In this document: in pieces, positions 1 through 8,726 of the stretch
Position numbering within the stretch: position 1 is the first letter of the stretch
Layout: each line of letters begins with the position of its first letter
DNA from: Lacinutrix algicola
Lineage (GTDB): Bacteria > Bacteroidota > Bacteroidia > Flavobacteriales > Flavobacteriaceae
NCBI RefSeq assembly: GCF_001418085.1
Contig: NZ_LIQH01000020.1
Location: 62,001-126,000, forward strand
DNA length: 64,000 bases
Direction: 5' to 3'
The notes under the pieces: generated by a model
The model's input: only the letters and a program-made list of their open reading frames with translations
Database searches by the model: none
What the model was told of the DNA's origin: nothing
Position numbers and translations under genes: made by a program

Positions 1-325
1 AGGAATTATAGAAAACATGGCATACTTTACACCTGAAGAATTGCCAAATAATAAATATTATATCTTCGGAAAAGAAGGTGCTAAGCATTTAGCCGAAGAT
101 TTAAGTGTACCACTTTTAGGAGAAATACCTTTAGTACAGAGTATACGTGAAGCAGGAGATTTTGGTAGACCAGCAGCAATGCAAACAGGAACACCATTAG
201 AAAAAGCTTTCGAAACGATTACTCAAAATGTAGTGCAGGAAGTGGTAAATAGAAATGAGAATTTACCAGAAACTGAAGCAATAAAAATTACAACAATGGC
301 TGGTTGTTCAGCTGTAAAAAAGTAA
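1..325 (+). CDS. mrp: Mrp/NBP35-family Fe-S carrier ATPase, C-terminal part
   Basis: The reading frame is open to the left edge, so only about the last 107 residues of the protein are present. The segment matches the C-terminal part of Mrp/ApbC P-loop ATPases: an ENM-Y-F-T/P stretch, then a VPLLGEIPL segment followed by the SIREAGDFGRP region. These proteins bind and transfer Fe-S clusters in the cytoplasm. The usual Cys pair of the family lies upstream of the window and cannot be checked. The gene stops 2 nt before the NifU-like gene, which fits co-translation of two Fe-S assembly factors. The internal ATG at 17 is not the real start. Confidence 0.9.
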   Translation, partial: GIIENMAYFTPEELPNNKYYIFGKEGAKHLAEDLSVPLLGEIPLVQSIREAGDFGRPAAMQTGTPLEKAFETITQNVVQEVVNRNENLPETEAIKITTMAGCSAVKK

Positions 326-327
326 AT

Positions 328-570
328 ATGAGCGAAGAAGATTTAAGATTAAATGTAGAGAAAGCACTCGACGAAATTCGCCCGTTTTTACAAAGTGATG
401 GCGGAGATATTTCGTTATTATCTATAGAAGATGGTACATTGGTAAAAGTACAATTACAAGGCGCTTGCGTTGGTTGTAGTGTAAACCAAATGACATTAAA
501 ATCTGGCGTAGAAATGACTATTAAAAAATACGCGCCGCAAATAGAGCAAGTAATTAATATAGAAGCATAA
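328..570 (+). CDS. NifU C-terminal-domain Fe-S scaffold protein (Nfu type)
   Basis: An 80-residue protein made of a single NifU C-terminal domain. It has the FLQSDGGDISL segment near the N-terminus and the cluster-binding CVGC motif near residue 48. Nfu proteins carry 4Fe-4S clusters and hand them to target apoproteins. I chose the ATG at 328, 2 nt after the mrp stop, rather than an upstream in-frame ATG at 304 inside mrp, because the domain starts right after it. Its position behind mrp supports a shared role in Fe-S cluster delivery. Confidence 0.9.
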   Translation: MSEEDLRLNVEKALDEIRPFLQSDGGDISLLSIEDGTLVKVQLQGACVGCSVNQMTLKSGVEMTIKKYAPQIEQVINIEA

Positions 571-647
571 TTTTTGTAAAGACAATATTTTTACAAAATG
601 GCTTTAAGTTTTATTTTTCTAAGGAGGATTATTAGTTTTTAAAATAG

Positions 648-659
648 TGACAATTGTCA
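648..659. promoter_or_regulatory. Perfect 12-bp palindrome, candidate operator
   Basis: TGACAATTGTCA is a perfect inverted repeat in the 204-bp gap before the ferredoxin reductase gene. It looks like a dimeric regulator site, but I cannot assign a regulator. The same gap also holds a weak hairpin (ACCTG/CAGGT, 713-726) and, at about 756-768, a partial copy of the CCTGCCTTCGCAG-type repeat found elsewhere in the window. Confidence 0.3.
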
Positions 660-774
660 TAATCTGTACCAGATTTTTTTTAGAAATTTGTACTCTACAA
701 TTAAGTTAAAACACCTGTTTTCAGGTTTAAAATAATAGGCAGAAATTATTAGTTTCCTGCCTTCGCAGTAAAAT

Positions 775-1836
775 ATGATTAAAACAGATATTCTAATTAT
801 TGGTGCTGGACCTACAGGTTTATTTACCGTTTTCGAAGCTGGCTTATTAAAATTAAAATGCCATTTAATAGATGCTTTACCTCAAGCTGGTGGGCAATGT
901 TCAGAATTATATCCTAAAAAACCTATTTACGATATTCCTGCTTATCCAGAAATTCTTGCAGGAGATTTAACCTATAAGTTATTAGAGCAGTGTAAGCAGT
1001 TTGAACCTGGTTTTACATTAGGTGAGCGTGCCGAAACTATAGATAAGCAAGAAGATGGTAGCTTTATTGTAACCACAAATAAAGGCACAAAACATCAAGC
1101 TCCAGTTGTAGCTATAGCTGGAGGATTAGGAAGTTTTGAGCCAAGAAAACCTTTAATTCACAACATTGCAGATTTTGAAGACAAAGGTGTGGAATACATG
1201 ATTAAAGATCCTGAAGTCTATAGAGATAAAAAAGTAGTCATTGCAGGTGGTGGAGATTCGGCTTTAGATTGGAGTATTTTTTTAAGCGATGTTGCTAAAG
1301 AGGTAACTTTAATACATAGAAGAAACGAATTCCGTGGACATTTAGATTCTGTAGATAAAGTACAAGAACTAAAAAATGCAGGAAAAATTAACCTTGTTAC
1401 TCCTGCCGAAATAACAGGGATTTTAGGTACAGATAAAGTTAAAGGTGTTGTTGTAAAGCAATCTGCGCATATAGAAAAAGAATTTGAAATTGAGTGTGAT
1501 CACTTTATTCCATTATTTGGTTTATCTCCAAAATTAGGACCTATTGCTAATTGGGGATTAGAGATTGAGAAAAATGCGATTAAAGTGGATAATAGTTTAG
1601 ACTACCAAACAAATATTCCAGGCATATTTGCAATAGGAGATGTAAATATATATCCAGGTAAGTTAAAATTAATTCTATGTGGTTTCCACGAAGCTACATT
1701 AATGTGTCAATCTGCTTACAAAATTATTAATCCAGGAAAACGTTACGTATTAAAATATACAACCGTTGCTGGTATTGATGGTTTCGATGGAACAAGAAAA
1801 GAATCACCAAAGGCAGTAGTTAAGAAAATTGAATAA
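775..1836 (+). CDS. Ferredoxin-NADP+ reductase, thioredoxin-reductase-like (YumC type)
   Basis: A 353-residue flavoprotein. It has an FAD-binding GAGPTG motif at residues 10-15, an NAD(P)-binding GGGDSALDW motif in the middle, and a C-terminal FAIGDVN motif. It lacks the redox-active CxxC of true thioredoxin reductases, which is the mark of the YumC-like ferredoxin-NADP reductases. It should move electrons between NADPH and ferredoxin in the cytoplasm. The next gene encodes a 2Fe-2S ferredoxin, its likely partner. Length is normal for the family. Confidence 0.88.
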   Translation: MIKTDILIIGAGPTGLFTVFEAGLLKLKCHLIDALPQAGGQCSELYPKKPIYDIPAYPEILAGDLTYKLLEQCKQFEPGFTLGERAETIDKQEDGSFIVTTNKGTKHQAPVVAIAGGLGSFEPRKPLIHNIADFEDKGVEYMIKDPEVYRDKKVVIAGGGDSALDWSIFLSDVAKEVTLIHRRNEFRGHLDSVDKVQELKNAGKINLVTPAEITGILGTDKVKGVVVKQSAHIEKEFEIECDHFIPLFGLSPKLGPIANWGLEIEKNAIKVDNSLDYQTNIPGIFAIGDVNIYPGKLKLILCGFHEATLMCQSAYKIINPGKRYVLKYTTVAGIDGFDGTRKESPKAVVKKIE

Positions 1837-1881
1837 TAGTAAGTACTAACTGCATGTTGCTAAATATTAGTTACTAAAATA

Positions 1882-2214
1882 ATGGAACAAGACATAAACA
1901 TTACAATTACAGATAGAGATGGTGTAGCGCATAAAGTGTTAGCGCCAACAGATATAGCTATGAATTTAATGGAAGTTGTTCGCTCTTACGAACTTGCTCC
2001 AGAAGGCACTATTGGTATTTGTGGAGGCATGGCAATGTGTGCTTCTTGTCAGTGTTATGTTACTAGTGATACTAAACTTCCAGAAATGCAAGATGACGAA
2101 GAGGCGATGCTCTTTGAAGCTTTTAATGTTAAAGATAATTCGCGTTTAGGTTGCCAAATACAAATGACTCCAGAAATGGAAGGCTTGGTTGTAGAGTTGG
2201 CTCCTGAGAGTTAA
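1882..2214 (+). CDS. 2Fe-2S ferredoxin (adrenodoxin type)
   Basis: A 110-residue ferredoxin with the ligand pattern C-x5-C-x2-C (CGGMAMCASC) followed by a distant fourth Cys in RLGCQI. This spacing is that of the adrenodoxin/Isc-type ferredoxins used in Fe-S assembly and oxygenase reactions. It lies 45 nt after the reductase gene on the same strand, so the two probably form a redox pair. The Mrp and Nfu genes just upstream make a role in Fe-S biogenesis plausible, though this is inference. Confidence 0.92.
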   Translation: MEQDINITITDRDGVAHKVLAPTDIAMNLMEVVRSYELAPEGTIGICGGMAMCASCQCYVTSDTKLPEMQDDEEAMLFEAFNVKDNSRLGCQIQMTPEMEGLVVELAPES

Positions 2215-2288
2215 TTTCCTTTTTTTAATATTTAATTTTCTAAAACCCTAATGCTATTTTCTTCGTAAATGAAGTATAAATAGACATT

Positions 2289-2630
2289 ATGGCCTCATTC
2301 GAAATCATATCATTTAAACCCACAGATTATAGAGTATTGTATAACAGTACAGACGCAATAGAATTTACAAGTATTGCCTGCGAATATAAAAACTTATGCC
2401 TAAGATTAATTGCTTCTATTAGACGTAACAGTATTAAAAATACTGCTTTCGAAATGAGACAACTAAGTTGTGGTAGCTGGTGTTTCTTTCTTAAAAATCC
2501 AAATACTAATACCGTGTTAGGTAGAAGTAAAACTTATATAGAAAAATCTATTTTAGAAGAAAAACTAATGTCAATTAAATCAAGTATGGCTAAAGCTGAG
2601 TTTGTGAGTAAGCGACATATATTAATCTAA
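2289..2630 (+). CDS. Small protein, possibly DUF1508/YegP-like
   Basis: A 113-residue protein with no signal peptide. The C-terminal half (GSWCFFLKNPNT, then a Y-x-S spacing and a MSIKSSM stretch) loosely recalls the YegP/DUF1508 fold, in which a short beta hairpin reads out amino-acid chains, but the match is weak. It overlaps the convergent phosphoesterase gene by 4 nt at the 3' end. Function unknown. Confidence 0.6.
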   Translation: MASFEIISFKPTDYRVLYNSTDAIEFTSIACEYKNLCLRLIASIRRNSIKNTAFEMRQLSCGSWCFFLKNPNTNTVLGRSKTYIEKSILEEKLMSIKSSMAKAEFVSKRHILI

Positions 2631-3526
2631 TTGGTTTTGTAATCTGTAAGAGGCGTTGGTCCTTCTAGTAAAACTCTTACAATTTGCAAAGTACCATCAT
2701 CTGTAGTAGCTATTTGCCATTTAATAAGTGAAATGGCTCCGTTTTCAATTTCAATACCAGTAATACTTCTTGGGTGTACACAACTACCATCGTTAAAAAA
2801 AGCAATATCTCCTGGGTTTGGAAAACGTGGTCTATGTGTATGACCAACAACTGTAATTAAATTATTGTTTTCTGTAATCCATTTTTTTGTTCTGCGTTCT
2901 ACTTTAATAAGTTCTTTGTAGTTTTTAGCAGGAGTTGTTGGGTCTGCAATACCCATAACGTTTAAAGGTTTCCATAGTACTCTCACTAAAAACCTACTCC
3001 ATTTCCAAAAGGTGTAATTCCACCAATCTGCTTGATGTCCATGTGTTAAAAACACTTCTTGATCTGTTAGGCAGTGTTTTAAAATAATACCTTCATGGTA
3101 TTTAATATCTTTAAACAACTCGACATTCTCACCAGTTTTAGGATCGAAAAAAGTAGATAAATTCTTTTTTACGTATTCAGGATCTCTATAAACCATATCG
3201 TGGTTTCCCCAAATCATATGCAACCTATTATCCTTATGAAAGAGTTTCATAAGCATATAAACATTTTTGTGTGCGTTTAAAATAGAATCGAAAGAAAGGT
3301 TCTCCCAAAGCTCATCTCCATCACCAATTTCACAGTAGCTATAACCTTCAGCAAAATAATGCTTTAAAGCATGAAAATAAATATTTCGGTTATTAGCAAA
3401 ATCGTCTGCGAAACTATTGTCACCTCTATGGCAATCGCTAAATAGTATAATTTTACTATCATTATCGAATTCGATAATTTTAGCTTCTTTGTAAGCGCGG
3501 TCTAATCTTTTTTTAGATGATAACAT
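2627..3526 (-). CDS. Calcineurin-type metallophosphoesterase
   Basis: A 299-residue cytosolic protein carrying the full two-metal phosphoesterase signature in order: SDCHRGD near the N-terminus, GDGDELWE, GNHD, an isolated THGHQ, and GHTHRPRFP near the C-terminus. It should hydrolyse a phosphomonoester or diester with Mn or Fe. The substrate cannot be told from sequence. The next gene on the same strand (DUF3050) starts 26 nt upstream of it, so both may be in one transcript. Confidence 0.88.
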   Translation of the reverse strand: MLSSKKRLDRAYKEAKIIEFDNDSKIILFSDCHRGDNSFADDFANNRNIYFHALKHYFAEGYSYCEIGDGDELWENLSFDSILNAHKNVYMLMKLFHKDNRLHMIWGNHDMVYRDPEYVKKNLSTFFDPKTGENVELFKDIKYHEGIILKHCLTDQEVFLTHGHQADWWNYTFWKWSRFLVRVLWKPLNVMGIADPTTPAKNYKELIKVERRTKKWITENNNLITVVGHTHRPRFPNPGDIAFFNDGSCVHPRSITGIEIENGAISLIKWQIATTDDGTLQIVRVLLEGPTPLTDYKTN

Positions 3527-3552
3527 AAACGAATTTACCTAAAAAAAACCAC

Positions 3553-4344
3553 TTAATTATTTAAAATAGGACTCGCTTTTGGTTGCAGTTGTCTTTCAAT
3601 AGCATTCCATAAATCTATTCTAACTTTTAGAGCTTCTTTAGAAATAGTTGTTACTTCCTCCCATTTTGCATCATCGTCTTGGCAGAGTTCTTCAATCATT
3701 TTCATGGCCATTGGTCCGTGTTCATCTTCATCTAGTTCAATATGCCTTTCGAAATAATAGATGAGTTGATTAAGGTTTGTGTCAGGAAAGTTATGCTGTA
3801 GTTTGGTAAGAATTTCAGTAAACATATTTGGTATTAACTCTTCTCTACCAAAAGTAAAAGCAGCAGCTATTTCATGAGGTTTACCCGTTTCTATAGTCTT
3901 AAAAGTAAATCTTAAAAAGGCTTTTAGAGCTTCGTCTAAAGTGCTATTCTCAATTGTGGTATTAATATTTTTAGTGCGACTTAAATCGTTTAAAAAATTA
4001 TCGATTAGCGTAGTATTAGTCTCGCACTCTTTCATGGCGTCTAAATACATTTCAAAATGACTTTTACGCGCTCCTTTTAAGTTTACATCTGTTTCTTCGG
4101 CTAATACAATTTCGTTAATTAAATAACGTGTTTCTGGATTGCCAATAGGTATCCAAGGTGTTGTAGTACAGGTTAGTTGTTGTTGTAATGCTTTTAGTAA
4201 AGACATAAAGTCCCAAACAGCAAAAACATGTAGTTTTAAAAATACCGATAAATCCTCGGTGCTTTCTATTTTACCGTATAAACTATGGTTTATTAATTGC
4301 TCTCTTAAATTTGAAAGTTCCGTTTTTACGATCCTAATTCTCAT
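3553..4344 (-). CDS. DUF3050 family protein (haem-oxygenase-like fold)
   Basis: A 263-residue soluble protein. It matches DUF3050 proteins of Bacteroidota in the opening LREQLINHSLY segment, the HVFAVWDFMSLLKALQ helix and the ETRYLINEIVLAEE segment. The family belongs to the helical haem-oxygenase-like superfamily, and acidic and His residues (EE in helix 3, DEDEHG near residue 212) could hold a di-iron centre. Its reaction is not known. It lies upstream of the phosphoesterase gene on the same strand. Confidence 0.8.
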   Translation of the reverse strand: MRIRIVKTELSNLREQLINHSLYGKIESTEDLSVFLKLHVFAVWDFMSLLKALQQQLTCTTTPWIPIGNPETRYLINEIVLAEETDVNLKGARKSHFEMYLDAMKECETNTTLIDNFLNDLSRTKNINTTIENSTLDEALKAFLRFTFKTIETGKPHEIAAAFTFGREELIPNMFTEILTKLQHNFPDTNLNQLIYYFERHIELDEDEHGPMAMKMIEELCQDDDAKWEEVTTISKEALKVRIDLWNAIERQLQPKASPILNN

Positions 4345-4418
4345 GTTGTTTTTTGAAAAATAAAATGCACCTCTAATTTAGAAGTGCATTTTTATAATAA
4401 TTAAGTAATAGATTTTTA

Positions 4419-5597
4419 TTATTTAAAGGCGTTTAATCCAGTAACATCTAATCCTGTAATAAGTAAATGGATATCGTGTGTACCTTCGTAAGTAACAACA
4501 CTTTCAAGATTCATCATGTGTCTCATAATAGAGTACTCACCACTAATTCCCATACCACCTAACATTTGTCTCGCATCACGAGCAATAGTTAAAGCCATAT
4601 CAACATTATTACGTTTTGCCATTGAGATTTGAGCAGAAGTTGCTGTTCCGTTTTCACGCATAACACCAAGTCTCCATGCTAAAAGCTGAGCTTTTGTAAT
4701 TTCAGTAATCATTTCAGCTAGTTTCTTTTGTTGTAATTGAAACTGTCCAATTGGCTTACCAAATTGTAAACGTTCTTTACTATAACGTAAAGCAGTATCA
4801 TAACAATCCATAGCAGCACCAATTGCTCCCCAAGCAATACCAAAACGAGCAGAATCAAGGCAACCTAATGGCGCTCCTAATCCAGATTTGTTTGGTAATA
4901 AGTTTTCTTTAGGAACTTTTACATTGTCAAAAATAAGCTCACCAGTTGCACTAGCTCTTAGCGACCATTTGTTATGCGTTTCTGGAGTAGTAAAACCTTC
5001 CATACCACGCTCTACAATTAAACCGTGAATTCTTCCTTCTTCATTTTTAGCCCAAACCACAGCTACATTACAAAATGGTGAATTAGAAATCCACATTTTC
5101 GCACCATTTAAAAGGTAATGGTCACCCATATCTTTAAAGTTTGTTACCATTCCAGCAGGATTACTACCGTGGTCTGGTTCTGTTAAACCAAAACTACCAA
5201 TCCATTCTCCGCTAGCTAATTTTGGTAAGTATTTATTACGTTGTTCTTCGTTTCCGTATTTCCAGATTGGGTACATAACTAAAGAAGATTGTACAGAGGC
5301 AGTACTTCTAACACCACTATCTCCACGCTCAATCTCTTGCATAATTAAACCATAAGAAATTTGGTCTAATCCAGCACCACCATATTCTTCAGGAATGTAT
5401 GGTCCAAAAGCACCAATTTCTGCAAGTCCGCTAATAATAGATTTTGGAAATTCAGCTTTTTGAGCCGCTTCTTCAATAATAGGAGAGACGTCACGCTTTA
5501 CCCATTCTCTGGCAGCATCACGTACTAATTTATGTTCTTCTGTTAAAAGTTCGTCAAGATTATAATAATCTGGAGCTTCGAATAAATCTGGTTTCAT
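4419..5597 (-). CDS. gcdH: Glutaryl-CoA dehydrogenase-like acyl-CoA dehydrogenase
   Basis: A 392-residue FAD enzyme with the three acyl-CoA dehydrogenase domains. The middle domain has FGLTEPDHGSNP, and the C-terminal domain has the catalytic glutamate E371 in TYEGTHD. The SVQSSLVMYPI segment and overall length fit the glutaryl-CoA dehydrogenase branch, which converts glutaryl-CoA to crotonyl-CoA during lysine and tryptophan breakdown. The gene stands alone, with no electron-transfer flavoprotein gene nearby. Substrate assignment is by family resemblance only. Confidence 0.85.
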   Translation of the reverse strand: MKPDLFEAPDYYNLDELLTEEHKLVRDAAREWVKRDVSPIIEEAAQKAEFPKSIISGLAEIGAFGPYIPEEYGGAGLDQISYGLIMQEIERGDSGVRSTASVQSSLVMYPIWKYGNEEQRNKYLPKLASGEWIGSFGLTEPDHGSNPAGMVTNFKDMGDHYLLNGAKMWISNSPFCNVAVVWAKNEEGRIHGLIVERGMEGFTTPETHNKWSLRASATGELIFDNVKVPKENLLPNKSGLGAPLGCLDSARFGIAWGAIGAAMDCYDTALRYSKERLQFGKPIGQFQLQQKKLAEMITEITKAQLLAWRLGVMRENGTATSAQISMAKRNNVDMALTIARDARQMLGGMGISGEYSIMRHMMNLESVVTYEGTHDIHLLITGLDVTGLNAFK

Positions 5598-5708
5598 TCT
5601 AATTTCGTTATTTAAGGCTTCTAATTTTGAGAATTCATCAAAATAGAAGTCGTTATTTTATAAGTTTAACAAAAATAATGAAATCCTTTCCATTGCCCAA
5701 TATAAATA

Positions 5709-6422
5709 TCACATTTTAAGATAAAAATCTTTGGTCAAATTTATATAGTCTTCAGTGTAGTCGTGTCGTGCATTTTCAATAACTAATTCGTTAATTTTAA
5801 TATCGCTTTCGCGGAAAGACATCGCGATTAAAGATCTTTTTATGTCAGAAGTATTTGTACCGCGAACACGAGTGATTTTGTTTGCTTTTAAGTTTACAGC
5901 AGATGCTAATGCAATAAATTTCTCTTCTTCTTTAAACGGAATAATAGTACAAAAGGTACCATCTTCTATTAGTAACTTCGAAACACTAGCTACCAAATGT
6001 TCAAATGGCATAGCGTCTTGAAAACGTGCCAAATCTCTTTGTTCACTTTCGGTTTTATAGTCTTCAGAATAGAAAGGAGGATTGCAAATAATAAGATCGT
6101 ATTGGTCTTCAATTTCTTCTGTAAATTCTGCTAAATCTGCATGATAGCAAAACAAGCGGTCGCTCCAAGGTGAGCCTTCAAAATTTTCCACACATTGCTC
6201 GTAAGCTTGTTCGTCTATTTCTAGAGCATCCATAACTTCAGCGTCGCAACGTTGTGCTAGCATTAAAGATAGAATACCAGTTCCAGCTCCAATGTCTAGG
6301 GTTGCAAAAGGTTGTTTTTCAATAGAAGCCCAAGCACCAAGTAAAACACCATCTGTACCAATTTTCATGGCGCATTGGTCTTGGTTGACTGCGAATTGTT
6401 TAAATTTAAAAGGTTTGCTCAT
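5709..6422 (-). CDS. trmN6: tRNA1(Val) (adenine(37)-N6)-methyltransferase
   Basis: A 237-residue class I SAM methyltransferase. The N-terminal QFAVNQDQCAMKIGTDGVLLGAW block is typical of the YfiC/TrmN6 group. Motif I is LDIGAGTG, and the N6-adenine catalytic motif is NPPFY. It should methylate A37 of tRNA1-Val. The gene is followed on its 5' side by a pair of inverted repeats (6431-6499) that separates it from rimM, which lies upstream on the same strand. Confidence 0.87.
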   Translation of the reverse strand: MSKPFKFKQFAVNQDQCAMKIGTDGVLLGAWASIEKQPFATLDIGAGTGILSLMLAQRCDAEVMDALEIDEQAYEQCVENFEGSPWSDRLFCYHADLAEFTEEIEDQYDLIICNPPFYSEDYKTESEQRDLARFQDAMPFEHLVASVSKLLIEDGTFCTIIPFKEEEKFIALASAVNLKANKITRVRGTNTSDIKRSLIAMSFRESDIKINELVIENARHDYTEDYINLTKDFYLKM

Positions 6423-6430
6423 GTTTTGTC

Positions 6431-6499
6431 ATTCCTGTGAAGACAGGAATCCATTTTAAGTTAGGTGTTTTAATTGTAGATTCCTGCCTTAACAGGAAT
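6431..6499. repeat. Paired intergenic palindromes of the ATTCCTG/CAGGAAT type
   Basis: Two short inverted repeats lie 29 bp apart between trmN6 and rimM: ATTCCTG-6 nt-CAGGAAT at 6431-6450 and again at 6480-6499. The first is preceded by TGTC and followed by CCATTTT. A stronger copy with the same flanks occurs at 30045-30064 and a partial one at about 756-768. The shared flanks make this a dispersed repeat family rather than chance hairpins. Confidence 0.7.
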
Positions 6500-6507
6500 A
6501 ATAAATT

Positions 6508-7038
6508 TTATTCTTCCAAGTATAAATCTATAAGTCCTTCGGGAGTGTCAACAAAAATAATTTTATTCACTTTATCTACTTTCTCTATAAACTCATCATT
6601 CATAGGTATTAAAATTTCAATACCATCTCTATCTATTTCAAAAAGGGACTGAGAAGTAGAGTCGTTTACGCCCTTAATAACGCCAACATCTCCAAAATTT
6701 TTATCTTCTACTTTGTAACCTATTATTTCATGAAAGTAAAACTTATTATCTTCTAACTCTGGTAAAAAGGTTAAAGGTAAATAGCATTCGCATTTCATTA
6801 AAGCATCAGCATCTGCTTCTGCATCGACGTCTTCAAATTTTACACGAAGCAATTCGCTTTTATGTAATTGAGAGCGTTCTATAAAAAACGGAATTAAATT
6901 ACCACGTAAATCTATAAATATAGCATCTAGATCATCGTATAAATTAGGCTCGTCTGTATCTAATTTTATTAGCAGTTCGCCTTTAAAACTATACTTTTTA
7001 ACAATTTTACCTAAAAAGAAACACTCTTCTTTAGTCAT
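6508..7038 (-). CDS. rimM: Ribosome maturation factor RimM
   Basis: A 176-residue protein with the two RimM domains: an N-terminal barrel opening with FFLGKIVKKYSFKGELLIK, and a C-terminal PRC-barrel around residues 95-170 (FHEIIGYKV, GVIKGVND, ILIPM). RimM binds S19 and helps the 30S head to mature. It lies downstream of rpsP on the same strand, the usual pairing. A hairpin terminator between them (7159-7187) should make its expression partly independent. Confidence 0.92.
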   Translation of the reverse strand: MTKEECFFLGKIVKKYSFKGELLIKLDTDEPNLYDDLDAIFIDLRGNLIPFFIERSQLHKSELLRVKFEDVDAEADADALMKCECYLPLTFLPELEDNKFYFHEIIGYKVEDKNFGDVGVIKGVNDSTSQSLFEIDRDGIEILIPMNDEFIEKVDKVNKIIFVDTPEGLIDLYLEE

Positions 7039-7151
7039 CTAAAAATTTATTTATTGTTTCCGCTTAGACGGAAATCTTATTAATATATAGATCCTATTTT
7101 TTAACAGGATATGTGTAATGGTATGTTCTGCAATTTCAGAATACTATTTCA

Positions 7152-7187
7152 CATAAAAAAACTCCGATAAAAAAATTATCGGAGTTT
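7152..7187 (-). terminator. Rho-independent terminator after rpsP
   Basis: A 12-bp perfect stem (AAACTCCGATAA with TTATCGGAGTTT) around a 5-nt loop is followed, reading leftward, by a run of seven U. It lies 24 nt after the rpsP stop and should end or attenuate the transcript before rimM. Confidence 0.85.
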
Positions 7188-7211
7188 AATAAGTATAAAA
7201 AAAATAATTTT

Positions 7212-7709
7212 CTATTCTTCTTCTTCGCTTGCTGCTTCAGCTGGAGCTTCCTCTTCAACAACTGGAGCGTTAGCTGCAATTCTTGCTTCGTTAGCTACTT
7301 TTTCAGCTGCAAATGCTTTTGCTTTAACGTCTGCTTCCGCTTTAGATAAACCATCTTTTTTAGCATCTACTTTACCACCTTTTTCTTCTAACCAAGTAGC
7401 GAATTTCTTCTCAGCTTGCTCTTCAGTTAAAGCACCTTTACGAACACCACCAGCAAGGTGATTTTTCAATAAAGCTCCTTTGTAAGATAGTAATGCTTTG
7501 GCTGTATCAGTTGGTTGTGCACCATCTTGTAACCATTTTACTGCTCCGTCAACATCTAATTCGATAGTTGCAGGATTAGTGTTTGGATTATAAGCACCTA
7601 ATTTCTCTAGGTATTTACCATCTCTTTTCGCGCGAGCATCTGCTGCTACGATCCAGTAATAAGGTTTTCCTTTCTTACCGTGTCTTTGTAATCTTATTTT
7701 TACAGGCAT
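7212..7709 (-). CDS. rpsP: 30S ribosomal protein S16 with long C-terminal tail
   Basis: The protein begins MPVKIRLQRHGKKGKPYYWI, the standard S16 start, and is 165 residues long. The first 80 or so residues are S16 proper. The remainder is a Lys/Ala/Glu-rich extension ending in a run of glutamates, as is common in Bacteroidota. An in-frame ATG 57 nt further upstream (7766) would place the start above the predicted promoter element at 7756-7763, so 7709 is the better start. S16 is a 30S assembly protein. Confidence 0.95.
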   Translation of the reverse strand: MPVKIRLQRHGKKGKPYYWIVAADARAKRDGKYLEKLGAYNPNTNPATIELDVDGAVKWLQDGAQPTDTAKALLSYKGALLKNHLAGGVRKGALTEEQAEKKFATWLEEKGGKVDAKKDGLSKAEADVKAKAFAAEKVANEARIAANAPVVEEEAPAEAASEEEE

Positions 7710-7755
7710 AAAAATTAATTTGTGAGGTTCGCGACCTCTATTATTAATAAGTTTG

Positions 7756-7784
7756 CAAATATACAATATTTATTTATATACCAA
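7756..7784 (-). promoter_or_regulatory. rpsP promoter (Bacteroidota type)
   Basis: On the minus strand, TATATTTG (7756-7763) fits the TAnnTTTG -7 element exactly, with TTG (7782-7784) 18 bp upstream as the -33 part. The inferred transcription start falls about 40 nt before the rpsP ATG at 7709. Confidence 0.65.
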
Positions 7785-7852
7785 GTTTTTTATGTAATTG
7801 CATCTCATTGTGATTTTTTATTTTATTTTTGAGTCCTTGAAACATAAAAACT

Positions 7853-8536
7853 ATGAAAAAAATTATTGCTTTAATTTTAGTAACTATTACTTTTTTCGGT
7901 TGCGGAGAAGATTTAGAATTTAAAACACCATCATTTCAAGGAGAGAAAGATGGCAATTTATGGGAAGCTGCAAGCTTTAGAGCTAATATTAATGCTTTAG
8001 GAGTGTTAACTATTGTAGCTTCAGACAATTTTGAAACAATAACATTAGAGGTAGACTCACCTTCAATTGGTATTCATGACATAGTAGAAACAACATCTAC
8101 TGGTGCTTTAGAAGATATTGATGGTATTTTTTACTCTTCAAATAATTCGCCAGATCCAAGTGTGCAATTATATCCTGCTGCGGGCATGATAGACTTAAAA
8201 GATGTAAACCTTGAAGAAGGTTATGTGTCTGGAGAGTTTTATTTTAATGCATTTAATAGTTCTGGATTAACATCTATAAATGTTAATAAAGGCTTTTTTC
8301 ATAAAGTTCCTTTAATCGTTAGTTCGGTTATTTCTGGATCTGTTAGTGCGGCTTGCTCCTCAGCATCAGCTGTAGCTGCAGCTACACTAATTAATTATAA
8401 TGCTGTTGCTCCTGGTGATGCTAATTTTGTAGATGTGTGTAATGCATACAAAACTGCATTAATAAATGAAAAAGCAACTTGTGGAGACGATGATGGTTCT
8501 ATACAGACAATTATTAATGGTCTAACTTGTTTATAA
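7853..8536 (+). CDS. Hypothetical lipoprotein, DUF6252-like
   Basis: A 227-residue protein with a lipoprotein signal peptide: a Lys-rich start, a hydrophobic stretch and the lipobox FFGC, with the lipidated Cys at residue 17. The following part (a DGNLWEA segment, a beta-strand-rich middle with repeated short extended segments) resembles the small lipoproteins of Bacteroidota grouped as DUF6252. The C-terminal 70 residues carry four Cys that may form disulfides. It is monocistronic, with a strong terminator 20 nt after the stop. Function unknown. Confidence 0.75.
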   Translation: MKKIIALILVTITFFGCGEDLEFKTPSFQGEKDGNLWEAASFRANINALGVLTIVASDNFETITLEVDSPSIGIHDIVETTSTGALEDIDGIFYSSNNSPDPSVQLYPAAGMIDLKDVNLEEGYVSGEFYFNAFNSSGLTSINVNKGFFHKVPLIVSSVISGSVSAACSSASAVAAATLINYNAVAPGDANFVDVCNAYKTALINEKATCGDDDGSIQTIINGLTCL

Positions 8537-8556
8537 TATATTTTATAAAATAATAT

Positions 8557-8593
8557 AAAGCGCAGACTAAATTTTAGTCTGCGCTTTTTTTTT
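8557..8593 (+). terminator. Rho-independent terminator
   Basis: An almost uninterrupted inverted repeat (AAAGCGCAGACTAAA at 8557-8571, complement at 8573-8587) is followed by nine T. It ends the DUF6252-like gene transcript. Confidence 0.92.
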
Positions 8594-8726
8594 GTTAAAA
8601 ATTCTTAAACTAACTTTAAATACTCATAAACTCTGTTAAATCACTTGACATCACTTCCTGTTTCCATTATATTGATACTGTAGATGCGAAACAATACACA
8701 TCTTAAAAGAAGGTATTGAAATTTAA

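Noticed and set aside
7709-7766. N-terminal extension of S16 from the ATG at 7766.
   Set aside because: The extra 19 residues do not match S16, and the predicted -7 promoter element at 7756-7763 lies downstream of that ATG.
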